A stretch of DNA of 13,533 nucleotides from Alphaproteobacteria bacterium (GCA_030425945.1 JAUHZL010000032.1:1-13533), one strand, 5' to 3'. Shown: positions 1 to 7,234, counted from the first letter of the stretch. A program made the numbers and translations. The notes: generated by a model not told the origin, from the sequence alone.

Positions 1-231
1 CATCGCCTTGTCCCAGACGTTGATGGTGACCATGCGCGGCTCGGGAACGTTGACCGTGCCCAGCTGGTTGATCGGGGTCATCTGGCCGTAGGCCTCGACC
101 TGGACCGGCTCCAGCATGCCGGCCGAGGCGCGGCCGGTGCGGAGCGATGCGAATTCCGTGCGAAGCGACGCGATTGCCCCGTCCATCCGCCGTTCGAGGT
201 CGTCGAGGTCAATCTCAATCTCGTCGGACAT
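1..231 (-). CDS. frr: Ribosome recycling factor, N-terminal part (cut by window edge)
   Basis: The first 77 residues of ribosome recycling factor are visible. This cytoplasmic protein splits post-termination ribosomes together with EF-G; the full protein is usually about 185 residues. Recognisable family segments are LRTGRASAGML near residues 28-38, then a stretch with VEAYGQMTPINQLGTV and VPEPRMVTINVWD, which is the conserved core of domain I. Two in-frame ATGs exist, at 237 and 231. I chose 231 because a GAGAGG stretch lies about 7 bases upstream of it, whereas the ATG at 237 sits almost on top of that site, and relatives typically begin MSDD/MSDE. It lies 54 bases downstream of pyrH on the same strand, the usual pyrH-frr operon order. 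The C-terminal half lies off the left edge. Confidence 0.95.
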   Translation of the reverse strand, partial: MSDEIEIDLDDLERRMDGAIASLRTEFASLRTGRASAGMLEPVQVEAYGQMTPINQLGTVNVPEPRMVTINVWDKAM

Positions 232-285
232 GCTCATGCCTCTCGTCTGTCGTCGTCTGCCCTGTGGGGTGTCGGGTCTATAGCC

Positions 286-1026
286 TCAATCCCTCACGAT
301 TGTATAGGTGCCTTGCCCGGCAAGGATGCCCCGGAAGCCGCCCGGCTCGTCCAGCGAGAAGACGATGATCGGCAGATTGTTGTCCCGCGCCAGGGCGATG
401 GCCGAGGCGTCCATGACCTTGAGGTGCTTGGCAAGGCAGTCATCGTAGCTGACCGTGTCGTAGCGCACCGCATCCGCGTGCTTGACAGGGTCCTTGTCAT
501 AGACCCCGTCCACCTTGGTGCCCTTGAAGATCGCCTCGCAGGCCATCTCGTTGGCGCGCAGGGTCGCGGCGGTGTCGGTGGTGAAGTAGGGATTGCCGGT
601 CCCGGCGGCGAAGATGCAGACCCGCCCCTTCTCGAGGTGCCGCACGGCGCGGCGGCGGATATAGGGCTCGGCCACCTCGTCCATCCGGATCGCCGAGATC
701 ACCCGCGTATAGACGCCGATAGCCTCCAGCGAGGACTGCATCGCCAGCGCGTTCATCACGGTGGCGAGCATGCCCATGTAATCGGCAGTGGTGCGTTCCA
801 TCCCCTGCGCCGAGCCGGCCAGCCCGCGGAAGATGTTGCCGCCGCCGATCACCATGCAGATCTCGACGCCGAGGTCGTGGACCGACTTCACTTCCTGTGC
901 GATGCGCTCGACCGTCGGCGGGTGCAGGCCGTAGCCCTGCGGGCCCATCAGGGCCTCGCCCGAAATCTTCAGAAGCACACGCTTGTACTTGGCACTCGGG
1001 GCAGCGGTCAGGGGCGCATCGGTCAC
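286..1026 (-). CDS. pyrH: UMP kinase (uridylate kinase)
   Basis: Cytoplasmic hexameric enzyme of the amino-acid-kinase fold that phosphorylates UMP to UDP with ATP in pyrimidine synthesis. Counting from the chosen start, the motifs are KISGEAL (residues 20-26, phosphate-binding Lys), GGGNIFRG (61-68), the UMP-site region around TTADYMGML (79-87), and GTGNPYFTTDTAA (142-154, nucleotide site). The length, 246 residues, is normal for the family. The frame stays open upstream to an ATG at 1146, but the extra 40 residues are Arg/Ala-rich and unlike UMP kinase. I chose the GTG at 1026 because a GAGGAG ribosome site sits about 8 bases upstream and the protein then starts (M)TDAPLTAAP just before the conserved KYKRVLLKISGEAL. 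It is divergent from miaA and probably co-transcribed with frr. A genome pipeline might report the longer ATG start. Confidence 0.96.
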   Translation of the reverse strand: MTDAPLTAAPSAKYKRVLLKISGEALMGPQGYGLHPPTVERIAQEVKSVHDLGVEICMVIGGGNIFRGLAGSAQGMERTTADYMGMLATVMNALAMQSSLEAIGVYTRVISAIRMDEVAEPYIRRRAVRHLEKGRVCIFAAGTGNPYFTTDTAATLRANEMACEAIFKGTKVDGVYDKDPVKHADAVRYDTVSYDDCLAKHLKVMDASAIALARDNNLPIIVFSLDEPGGFRGILAGQGTYTIVRD

Positions 1027-1169
1027 GGCAGGTCTCCTCGGTCGATGTCCTGCCTTTGCCCGCTTGCGCGCCGCAACGCAACAGGCGGCGCCGCGCGACT
1101 TGACCGGGCGGGCCGATCCGCGCGACATCGCCGGGATCCTCGCCATGCTGCCTGTCCGGACATCACGCG
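1027..1169. promoter_or_regulatory. Divergent spacer between pyrH and miaA with weak promoter-like words
   Basis: This 143-base spacer must hold the start signals for both divergent genes. Towards miaA there is TTGACC at 1100-1105, but the hexamer 17 bases downstream (CGACAT, 1123-1128) is a poor -10 match. A perfect 10-base palindrome, TGTCCGGACA, lies at 1153-1162, just before the miaA ATG. Towards pyrH only the GAGGAG ribosome site near 1035-1040 is clear. The promoter assignment is weak inference; the palindrome and the ribosome site are directly visible. Confidence 0.3.
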
Positions 1170-2060
1170 ATGCCTGCCTTTCCCTTCGAAACGCTCGATC
1201 CCGACCGCCCGGTGCTGATCGCCGGGCCGACGGCGAGCGGGAAATCGGCCGTGGCGCTCGAGATCGCGTCCCGCCAGGGCGGCGTGATCGTCAATGCCGA
1301 CGCGCTGCAGGTCTACGACTGCTGGCGGGTTCTGAGTGCGCGCCCCACGCTTGAAGACGAGGCCGCCGCCCCGCACGCGCTCTATGGTCATGTCCCGTTC
1401 GAGGTCGCCTATTCCGTCGGCGACTGGCTACGCGAGGTCGCCCCGATTCTGGACGGCGGGCTGCGCCCGATCGTCGTGGGGGGCACCGGCCTCTATTTCT
1501 CGGCGCTGAACGAGGGGCTGGCCGAGATCCCGCCGATCCCGCCCGCGATCCGGGCCGAAGGCGACCGCCTGCGCCAAGACGATCCGACCCGGATGCTGGC
1601 CGACCTCGATGCCGAGGACCCGGAGACCGCGCAGGCGCTGGACCGCCAGAACCCGATGCGTGTGCAGCGCGCCTGGGAGGTGCTGCGCGCCACCGGCCGG
1701 GGCTTCAAGCGCTGGCATGCCGAAACCCCTGCCCCGCTGCTGCCCCTGGACCGCGCGCAGGCCTTCGTGCTGATGCCGGACACCGCCTGGCTGAACACCC
1801 GGATCGAAACCCGGTTCGACGCGATGCTGGCGATGGGCGCGCTGGACGAGGTGCGTGCGCTCGCCCCGCGCTGGGACCCGAGCCTGCCCGCGGCGCAGGC
1901 GATCGGCGCGGCGGAGTTGATCGCGCACCTGTCGGGCGAACTTGACCTCAGGGAATCGCGTGACAGGGCCGTCACCGCGACCCGGCAATTCGCGAAACGT
2001 CAGCGAACCTGGTTCAGGAACCGTCTGAAATCATGGGATGTGGTCGATCCATCCCCGTGA
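1170..2060 (+). CDS. miaA: tRNA dimethylallyltransferase
   Basis: MiaA transfers a dimethylallyl group from DMAPP to N6 of A37 in tRNAs reading UNN codons, the first step to ms2i6A. Visible motifs are the P-loop GPTASGKS (residues 19-26), DALQVY (44-49, holding the conserved Asp; many homologues have DSMQVY, so Ser is Ala here), GGTGLY (104-109, DMAPP/substrate site), NPMRVQRAWEV in the middle, and the C-terminal tRNA-contacting RQFAKRQRTWFR. The 296-residue length is usual. The ATG at 1170 leaves the expected short lead-in before the P-loop. No clear Shine-Dalgarno precedes it, only the TGTCCGGACA palindrome, so it may be weakly or leaderlessly translated. It diverges from pyrH and is followed by a spacer rather than a co-directional partner gene. 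Confidence 0.96.
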   Translation: MPAFPFETLDPDRPVLIAGPTASGKSAVALEIASRQGGVIVNADALQVYDCWRVLSARPTLEDEAAAPHALYGHVPFEVAYSVGDWLREVAPILDGGLRPIVVGGTGLYFSALNEGLAEIPPIPPAIRAEGDRLRQDDPTRMLADLDAEDPETAQALDRQNPMRVQRAWEVLRATGRGFKRWHAETPAPLLPLDRAQAFVLMPDTAWLNTRIETRFDAMLAMGALDEVRALAPRWDPSLPAAQAIGAAELIAHLSGELDLRESRDRAVTATRQFAKRQRTWFRNRLKSWDVVDPSP

Positions 2061-2068
2061 TACTCACA

Positions 2069-2130
2069 TTATCCTGTGGAGAACTCTGTGGAAGCCACCA
2101 GATGAGGGGTTACCCACAGGCTTTCCACAG
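2069..2130. other. Cluster of DnaA-box-like words and inverted repeats
   Basis: Within 62 bases there are four near-matches to the DnaA box TTATCCACA: TGTGGAGAA at 2075-2083 (minus strand TTCTCCACA, one mismatch), TGTGGAAGC at 2087-2095 (minus strand GCTTCCACA, two mismatches), TTACCCACA at 2110-2118 (one mismatch) and CTTTCCACA at 2121-2129 (two mismatches). They also form inverted repeats: CTGTGGAAGCC (2086-2096) pairs with GGCTTTCCACAG (2119-2130) apart from one extra T, and CCTGTGG (2073-2079) pairs with CCACAGG (2114-2120). The stretch is less G/C-rich than its flanks and codes for nothing convincing. It could bind DnaA, serve as an operator for the downstream regulator, or fold into a weak 3' stem for miaA (no T-tract follows). 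Which of these is right cannot be decided here. Confidence 0.4.
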
Positions 2131-2178
2131 TGACAGGATTCTTGGCCATATGGTAGCGTTCCCCATGCTGAGCACCAA

Positions 2179-3006
2179 GTGTGGGGGTATTTGGTGGAAC
2201 TCGATAGCACCGAAGTACGAGTCGCGACGCTCCAGAGCCTGATGAAAAAGGGCCTCTGGCGCCTGACGTCTCCGCATTCCAGCCCGCGTGCGCGGCTCTA
2301 CTGGATCACCAAGGGCGCCGGGCGGTTCACCGCCTGCGGCGTCACCAAGGGCTTTGGCCAGCACACGGCTGTGTTCCTGCCGGCGCGGACGATGTGCTCG
2401 TTCGAACTGTCCCCGCATGTCTTCGGGACACGGATCGACTTCCCGTTCGACCTCGGGCCGCAGTTGCCGGAGGACACGACCGTCCTGCGGATCAGCGAGT
2501 CCCGGCACCAGGGGGAACTGACCCAGGTCATCGACCAGCTCTACACAGAGGTCCGCGACCACACGCCCGGCTGGTACGCCGCCGCGCGCAGCTATGCCCA
2601 CCTGATCTCGGTCCAGCTGCAGCGGCTGGAGGCCACCTATGGCCAGCAAGTCCGCGCGGTCGGCTCGTCGCAGCGGATCGTCGAGGGCTACACGGCGCTG
2701 ATCGAGGATCACCTGACCACCGGCCTGTCGGTGTCGGACTACGCGCAGAAGCTGGGGATCACACCGACGCACCTGACCCGGGTCTGCCGAGAGGTTTGCG
2801 GCAAGACCGCCTCGCACCTGCTGCACGAACGCGTGATCGCCGAGGCGCGCCGGATGCTCGAGGACACCGATGTCCCGATCCGCCAGATCGCCGAGGACCT
2901 CGGGTTCGGGTCAGCCGCCTATTTCACGCGGGCTTTCGGCCAGCGCACGGGGATGACTCCGTCGGCGGCCCGCGCCCACGGCCTGCGCGAGCGCCGCGCC
3001 GCATAA
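2179..3006 (+). CDS. AraC/XylS-family transcriptional regulator
   Basis: A 275-residue DNA-binding activator or repressor. The N-terminal part (about 25-130) reads as a cupin-like ligand-sensing domain. The C-terminal part (about 170-270) carries the two AraC helix-turn-helices: SVSDYAQKLGITPTHLTRVC (about 184-203) and IRQIAEDLGFGSAAYFTRAF (about 234-253), followed by the family ending GMTPSAAR. Start choice is uncertain. The frame opens after a TGA at 2131, and candidates are GTG 2179, TTG 2191 and GTG 2194; the last has GGGGG (2183-2187) six bases upstream and may be the true start, giving 270 residues. There is no in-frame ATG before residue 22. It sits upstream of and co-directional with the importer genes, with a 268-base regulatory gap between, so it is the likely local regulator of that module. 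The inducer is unknown. Confidence 0.9.
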   Translation: MWGYLVELDSTEVRVATLQSLMKKGLWRLTSPHSSPRARLYWITKGAGRFTACGVTKGFGQHTAVFLPARTMCSFELSPHVFGTRIDFPFDLGPQLPEDTTVLRISESRHQGELTQVIDQLYTEVRDHTPGWYAAARSYAHLISVQLQRLEATYGQQVRAVGSSQRIVEGYTALIEDHLTTGLSVSDYAQKLGITPTHLTRVCREVCGKTASHLLHERVIAEARRMLEDTDVPIRQIAEDLGFGSAAYFTRAFGQRTGMTPSAARAHGLRERRAA

Positions 3007-3044
3007 GCCTCTTGGGCGCCAAGTAAATTCTCGCTGCGGTTGCG

Positions 3045-3102
3045 GCGACACGGTGTCGCGCCCTACGACCGTTGTGTCGCTTAAGGACAAGTGGCGTGTC
3101 GC
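3045..3102 (+). promoter_or_regulatory. Putative AraC-type operator: three GTGTCGC repeats
   Basis: GTGTCGC occurs at 3053-3059, 3074-3080 and 3096-3102, so the starts are 21 and 22 bases apart, about two helical turns each. The second and third copies are both followed by TT. The first copy also completes a perfect palindrome, GCGACAC-G-GTGTCGC (3045-3059). Direct repeats about 21 bases apart are the classic arrangement for AraC-family dimers, and an AraC gene ends only 40 bases upstream, so regulation of the importer operon is the natural reading. A TTGACC word follows at 3133-3138, but no good -10 partner is evident. Another perfect palindrome, GCACCGCGGTGC, lies at 3175-3186 in the presumed leader. 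The rest of the 3007-3274 spacer shows no gene. Confidence 0.55.
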
Positions 3103-3274
3103 TTTTTTGATCCGGAACGCCGGGCATCGGCATTGACCCGCTGATCAAAACCTGTTGCCCTGTGAAGGACGCCTGCACCGCGGTGCCGTGCGACCCTCCG
3201 GATCGGGACGGTCTGCCCCGCTGCGAAATACGGGCTCGGAACGATACAAGATCATGTGTCACAGGGAGAACGAG

Positions 3275-4921
3275 ATGACGCACCCCACCCTCACCGGGAC
3301 GCCGATGCACCCGGCCGTATCCATGTACGCAAAGGAGGTCCTCGACGGCGCACTCAGCCGCCGCGAGTTCCTGACCCGCGCGACCGCGCTCGGCGTCACC
3401 GCCGTCGGCGCCTACAGCCTGATCGGCATTCCCGCCCCGGCGGAAGCCGCGGCCCACGCCAACGGCAAGCCCGGCGGCACGCTGCGCGTCCAGATGGAAC
3501 TGCGCTCGCTCAAGGACCCGCGCACCTACGACTGGTCGGAAATGGCCAACTTCTCGCGCGGCTGGCTCGAGTACCTGGTCGAGTACAACCGTGACGGCTC
3601 GTTCGCGCCGATGCTGCTGGAAGGCTGGGAAGCCAACGGCGACGCCACCCAGTACACCCTGAAGGTGCGCCCGGGCGTGACCTGGAACAACGGCGACGCC
3701 TTCACCGCCGCGGACGTGGCCAACAACATCACCCGCTGGTGCGACAGCACCGTCGAGGGCAACTCGATGGCCTCGCGAATGTCGACCCTGATCGACGAAG
3801 CCACCGGCAAGGCGCGTGACGGCGCGATCGTCGTCGTCGACGACATGACCGTGCAGCTGAACTGCAGCGCGCCCGACATCACCATCATCCCGGGCATGGC
3901 CGACTATCCGGCGGCGATCGTCCACAGCAGCTATGACGGCGGCGACCCCTCGGACAACCCGATCGGCACCGGCCCGTACCTGCCCGTCGAGAACGAGGTC
4001 GGCATCCGCCAGGTCCTGCAGAAGAACACCGATCACGCGTGGTGGGGCGTCGGCGCCTACCTCGACCGGATCGAGTTCATCGACTACGGCACCGACCCGG
4101 CCGCCACGCTGGCCGCAGCCGAGGCCGAAGAGATCGACATGACCTACCAGACGGTGGGCGATTTCGTCGAAGTCTTCGACGCCATCGGCTGGAGCCGCTC
4201 GGACGCGGTCACCGCGGCCACCATCGCGGTCCGCTTCAACCAGCTCGCCGAGCCGTACAACAACGGCGACGTGCGCCGCGCGATCCAGATGGCCGTGTCG
4301 AACGACGTGGTGCTTGAACTGGGTTACGCGGGTCTCGGCACCCCGGCGGAAAACCACCATGTCTGCCCGATCCACCCGGAATACGCGCAGCTTCCGCCGC
4401 AGACCGTCGACGGTGCCGCCGCGAAGGCGATGCTCGAGGCCGCCGGCCACGCCGACACCGAGTTCGAACTGATCTCGATCGACGACGCCTGGCAGTCGGC
4501 CACCTGTGACGCGGTTGCGGCCCAGGTCCGTGACGCGGGAATCAACATCAAGCGGACGATCCTGCCCGGTTCGACCTTCTGGAACGACTGGACCAAGTAC
4601 CCGTTCTCGGCCACCGAGTGGAACATGCGCCCGCTCGGCGTGCAGGTGCTGGCGCTGGCCTACAAGTCCGGCGTGGCCTGGAACGAGACCGCCTTCTCGA
4701 ACGAGGAGTTCGACACCCTGCTGACGCAGGCGATGTCGATCGCCGATGCCGACGCCCGCCGCGAGGTGATGGCGAAGATCGAGAAGATCATGCAGGACGA
4801 AGGCGTGATGATCCAGCCGTACTGGCGGTCGCTGTTCCGTCACAAGCGGGACTTCGTGATGAACGCCGAGATGCACCCGACCTTCGAGCTGCACCTCTAC
4901 AAGTACTGGCTCGACGTCTGA
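3275..4921 (+). CDS. ABC importer substrate-binding protein, SBP_bac_5 family, Tat-exported
   Basis: Periplasmic solute receptor of the DppA/OppA/NikA class, 548 residues, a normal length. It captures the ligand and delivers it to the two permeases encoded downstream. The N-terminus has a 28-residue n-region, then a twin-arginine motif SRREFLT (28-34), a hydrophobic stretch to about residue 53 and a small-residue cleavage zone near AEAAA (56-60), so export is predicted through the Tat pathway as a folded protein. There is no lipobox Cys. The mature part begins with KPGGTLRVQ and has SBP_bac_5 landmarks such as LLEGWEANGDATQYTLKVRP with WNNGDAFTAADV, and NPIGTGPYLP. The frame is open further upstream (from 3155), but ATG 3275 is preceded by GGGAGA at the right spacing and directly precedes the signal peptide. 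Ligand specificity cannot be predicted; members bind peptides, nickel-chelates, opines and other small organics. Confidence 0.93.
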   Translation: MTHPTLTGTPMHPAVSMYAKEVLDGALSRREFLTRATALGVTAVGAYSLIGIPAPAEAAAHANGKPGGTLRVQMELRSLKDPRTYDWSEMANFSRGWLEYLVEYNRDGSFAPMLLEGWEANGDATQYTLKVRPGVTWNNGDAFTAADVANNITRWCDSTVEGNSMASRMSTLIDEATGKARDGAIVVVDDMTVQLNCSAPDITIIPGMADYPAAIVHSSYDGGDPSDNPIGTGPYLPVENEVGIRQVLQKNTDHAWWGVGAYLDRIEFIDYGTDPAATLAAAEAEEIDMTYQTVGDFVEVFDAIGWSRSDAVTAATIAVRFNQLAEPYNNGDVRRAIQMAVSNDVVLELGYAGLGTPAENHHVCPIHPEYAQLPPQTVDGAAAKAMLEAAGHADTEFELISIDDAWQSATCDAVAAQVRDAGINIKRTILPGSTFWNDWTKYPFSATEWNMRPLGVQVLALAYKSGVAWNETAFSNEEFDTLLTQAMSIADADARREVMAKIEKIMQDEGVMIQPYWRSLFRHKRDFVMNAEMHPTFELHLYKYWLDV

Positions 4922-4929
4922 GCCGGACC

Positions 4930-4955
4930 GGGCGGGCCGTTCCAACGGCCCGCCC
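4930..4955 (+). promoter_or_regulatory. Strong intercistronic hairpin after the binding-protein gene
   Basis: A perfect 12-base inverted repeat, GGGCGGGCCGTT (4930-4941) and AACGGCCCGCCC (4944-4955), is separated by only CC, so the real loop would use the innermost pairs. It starts 8 bases after the binding-protein stop codon, within the 99-base gap before the first permease. C-rich sequence follows with no T-run, so it does not look like a full intrinsic terminator. By analogy with other binding-protein-dependent importer operons, it probably protects the upstream mRNA from 3' exonucleases and lets the receptor be made in excess over the membrane components. That role is inferred. Confidence 0.7.
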
Positions 4956-5020
4956 CCTCCCCCTGATCGCCGCCACCCGGTGCCGCCCCGCGATGAACCG
5001 GGTCACGGAGGGATTGCCGC

Positions 5021-6067
5021 ATGCTGCTCTTTATCCTGCGCCGGGTCGGCGTGATGGCGCTGACAGCGCTGTGTCTGACCTTCATCGTGTTCGCCCTGAC
5101 GAACCTGTCTCCGAACCTCGAAAAGCTCGCGAAATCCGAAGGCAACGCCCGGATGACCGACGCGCAGGTCGTCAGCTGGCTGGAGAAGAACGGCTACGCC
5201 CAGCCGACGCTCGTCCGCTACGGCGAATGGCTGGGGATCGTCCCCGGCTGGACCCGGGTCGATGAGGAAGGCATCCTGCGCGGCCGCTGCGTGGGCCTCG
5301 CCGAGGACAAGACGAACCCGCCGACCTATTGCGGCATCCTGCAAGGCGAGTTCGGCTTCTCGACCGTGTTCAAGGACCCGGTCTCCAAGATCATTTCCAC
5401 CCGCCTCGCCCTGACCGGCGTGCTGATGTTCTGGGTGATGGTGGTGATGGTGCCGATGGCGCTGATCATCGGCGTTCTGGCCGGCATGCGCGAGGGCTCG
5501 CGGATGGACCGGTCGCTCTCGACCTTCTCGATCGCCTCGACCGCCACGCCGGAATACGTCTCCGGCGTTCTGCTGATCACGGTCTTCGCCTCGTCGGTGG
5601 TCGGGCTGAAATGGTTCAAGGGCACCGCCACCAGCGCGATGGACGGCGTGACCTTCGAGAACTTCACCCTGCCGGTGCTGACGATGGCGCTCTACGGCAT
5701 GGGCTACATCGCCCGGATGACCCGCGCCTCGATGGCCGAAGTGATGACGGCCCAGTATATCCGCACCGCGCGGCTGAAGGGCGTCAGCTTCCGCAACATC
5801 GTGATGAAGCACGCGCTGCGCAACGCGCTGATCGCGCCCTTCACGGTGATCATGCTCCAGTTCCCCTGGCTGCTGACCGGCGTGGTGATCGTGGAAACCC
5901 TGTTCAATTACAAGGGCTTCGGCTGGACATTGGTCGAGGCCGCGGGGAACAACGACATCGAGCTGCTGCTCGCCTGTTCCATCGTGGCCGTGCTGGTCGT
6001 GCTGGTGACGCAACTGATCTCGGACATCGGTTACGTCTATCTCAACCCCCGTATCCGGATTTCCTGA
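5021..6067 (+). CDS. ABC importer permease, DppB/OppB family
   Basis: Inner-membrane channel subunit, 348 residues, that pairs with the second permease. TM1 is at about 9-28, then a long periplasmic segment, then five more hydrophobic segments at about 129-153, 180-199, 212-230, 266-290 and 310-335, giving the usual six. The cytoplasmic EAA-type loop, which docks on the ATPase, is seen as TARLKGVSFRNIVMKHALRN with a following ALIAPF. The protein ends with the typical YVYLNPRIRIS. The first periplasmic loop is enlarged: between LGIVPGWTR and GEFGFS it carries about 30 residues including Cys90 and Cys104, which could form a disulfide and contact the receptor. ATG 5021 follows GGAGG (5007-5011) at good spacing. 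The next gene starts 13 bases downstream, so the two are translationally linked. Confidence 0.93.
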   Translation: MLLFILRRVGVMALTALCLTFIVFALTNLSPNLEKLAKSEGNARMTDAQVVSWLEKNGYAQPTLVRYGEWLGIVPGWTRVDEEGILRGRCVGLAEDKTNPPTYCGILQGEFGFSTVFKDPVSKIISTRLALTGVLMFWVMVVMVPMALIIGVLAGMREGSRMDRSLSTFSIASTATPEYVSGVLLITVFASSVVGLKWFKGTATSAMDGVTFENFTLPVLTMALYGMGYIARMTRASMAEVMTAQYIRTARLKGVSFRNIVMKHALRNALIAPFTVIMLQFPWLLTGVVIVETLFNYKGFGWTLVEAAGNNDIELLLACSIVAVLVVLVTQLISDIGYVYLNPRIRIS

Positions 6068-6080
6068 GGAGACGCCGCAG

Positions 6081-7232
6081 ATGGAACCGCTCTCCGCAGG
6101 ACAGATCGTCGTCGGGATCCTGAACCAGTTCATGCCGGTCTGGATCGCGCTCGTGGTGCTCTACGCCGTCTCGATCCTCTTCAAGCGCAAGCTCGGGCTC
6201 TACGGCAAGCTCTTCGACTCGACCATCGGCATGATCGGCTTCGGCCTCGTCATGTTCTGGGTCTTCACCGCGATCTTCGCAGACATGATCGCCCTCTTCG
6301 ACCCGCTCTCGCAGATCTCGGGGATGAAGAACAAGCTGCCGGGCACGCCGCTGCCGGACGGCACCGGCGTCTACCTGCTGGGCGGGGACAACCTGGCGCG
6401 CGACGTGTTCAGCCGCATGGTGATGGGCGCCCGCGAGGTGCTGAAGATCGCGCCCGCGGCAACCGCCTTCGCCTTCATGGTCGGGATCACGCTGGGGCTG
6501 CCAGCGGGCTATTTCGGCGGGCGGCTCGACACGGTGCTGTCGTTCCTCGCCAACCTCGTGCTGGCCTTCCCGGTGATCCTTCTCTTCTACCTGCTGGTGA
6601 CGCCCGAGATCGTGCAGACCGGCATCCCGCGCTACATGGCGGGCGTGCTGTTCCTGTTCCCGATCCTGTTCCTCGTGATCCTGTGGAACTCGCGGTTCTT
6701 CACCAATCCCGGACGCCGAAACCTGTATGTCGCGATCACGGTGGTGCTCGGCGGCTGGGTCTATCTCGGCCTTGCCTATGACGCCGATCCGCTGGGCGTG
6801 ATCTCGATGCCGCCGAACGTGCTGATCGTGTTCGTCTCGGTGGTCTTCGTGAACTCGCCCACCGTGTTCCGCATCGTGCGGGGGATCGTGCTCGACATCC
6901 AGAACCGCGACTACGTGGCCGCGGCCCAGACCCGGGGCGAAGGCCCGTGGTACATAATGCTGTGGGAGATCCTGCCCAACGCGCGCGGGCCGCTGATCGT
7001 CGATTTCTGCCTGCGCATCGGCTACACGACCATCCTTCTGGGAACGCTGGGCTTCTTCGGTCTCGGCGTCAGCCCGGAGAGCCCGGACTGGGGCTCGACG
7101 ATCAACGAGGGACGGCGCCTGCTGTCGATCTACCCGCACCCGGCCATCGTGCCCGCGCTGTCGCTGATGACGCTGGTGCTCGGACTGAACCTGCTGGCCG
7201 ACGGCCTGCGTGAAGAAAGCCTGAGGGACTGA
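6081..7232 (+). CDS. ABC importer permease, DppC/OppC family, enlarged
   Basis: Second inner-membrane channel subunit. DppC-class landmarks are LLGGDNLARDVFSRMVMGAR (99-118, the usual LGTDxxGRDxxSR region), an EAA loop as DYVAAAQTRGEGPWYIMLWE (277-296) with ILPNARGP, and the ending GLGVSPESPDWGSTI followed by the final hydrophobic helix and LADGLRE. At 383 residues it is well above the usual 290-300. The extra length comes from an additional N-terminal hydrophobic segment (about 19-36, before a second at 49-72) and an insertion of roughly 70-80 residues after about residue 175, which contains hydrophobic stretches at about 187-202 and 215-231. Its ribosome site, AGGAG (6067-6071), overlaps the stop of the preceding permease gene. 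Confidence 0.92.
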   Translation: MEPLSAGQIVVGILNQFMPVWIALVVLYAVSILFKRKLGLYGKLFDSTIGMIGFGLVMFWVFTAIFADMIALFDPLSQISGMKNKLPGTPLPDGTGVYLLGGDNLARDVFSRMVMGAREVLKIAPAATAFAFMVGITLGLPAGYFGGRLDTVLSFLANLVLAFPVILLFYLLVTPEIVQTGIPRYMAGVLFLFPILFLVILWNSRFFTNPGRRNLYVAITVVLGGWVYLGLAYDADPLGVISMPPNVLIVFVSVVFVNSPTVFRIVRGIVLDIQNRDYVAAAQTRGEGPWYIMLWEILPNARGPLIVDFCLRIGYTTILLGTLGFFGLGVSPESPDWGSTINEGRRLLSIYPHPAIVPALSLMTLVLGLNLLADGLREESLRD

Positions 7233-7234
7233 TC

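Noticed and set aside
1027..1146. 40-residue N-terminal extension of UMP kinase to the ATG at 1146
   Set aside because: Arg/Ala-rich sequence unlike the family, and a good ribosome site points to the GTG at 1026.
2069..2130. The cluster as the chromosomal origin itself
   Set aside because: There are no exact DnaA boxes, the AT-rich stretch is too short, and the gene neighbourhood is not a known alphaproteobacterial oriC context; kept only as a site worth testing.
2033..2242. Small plus-strand frame between miaA and the AraC gene
   Set aside because: It overlaps both neighbours and the repeat cluster, has no ribosome site and encodes no recognisable protein.
3155..3274. 40-residue N-terminal extension of the binding protein
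   Set aside because: It would bury the Tat signal deep inside the protein, and the ribosome site GGGAGA directly precedes ATG 3275.
2924..4945. Long minus-strand open frame opposite the receptor gene (about 673 codons)
   Set aside because: Overlaps the AraC 3' end and the whole receptor gene, low-complexity His/Arg/Val sequence, no conserved motif.
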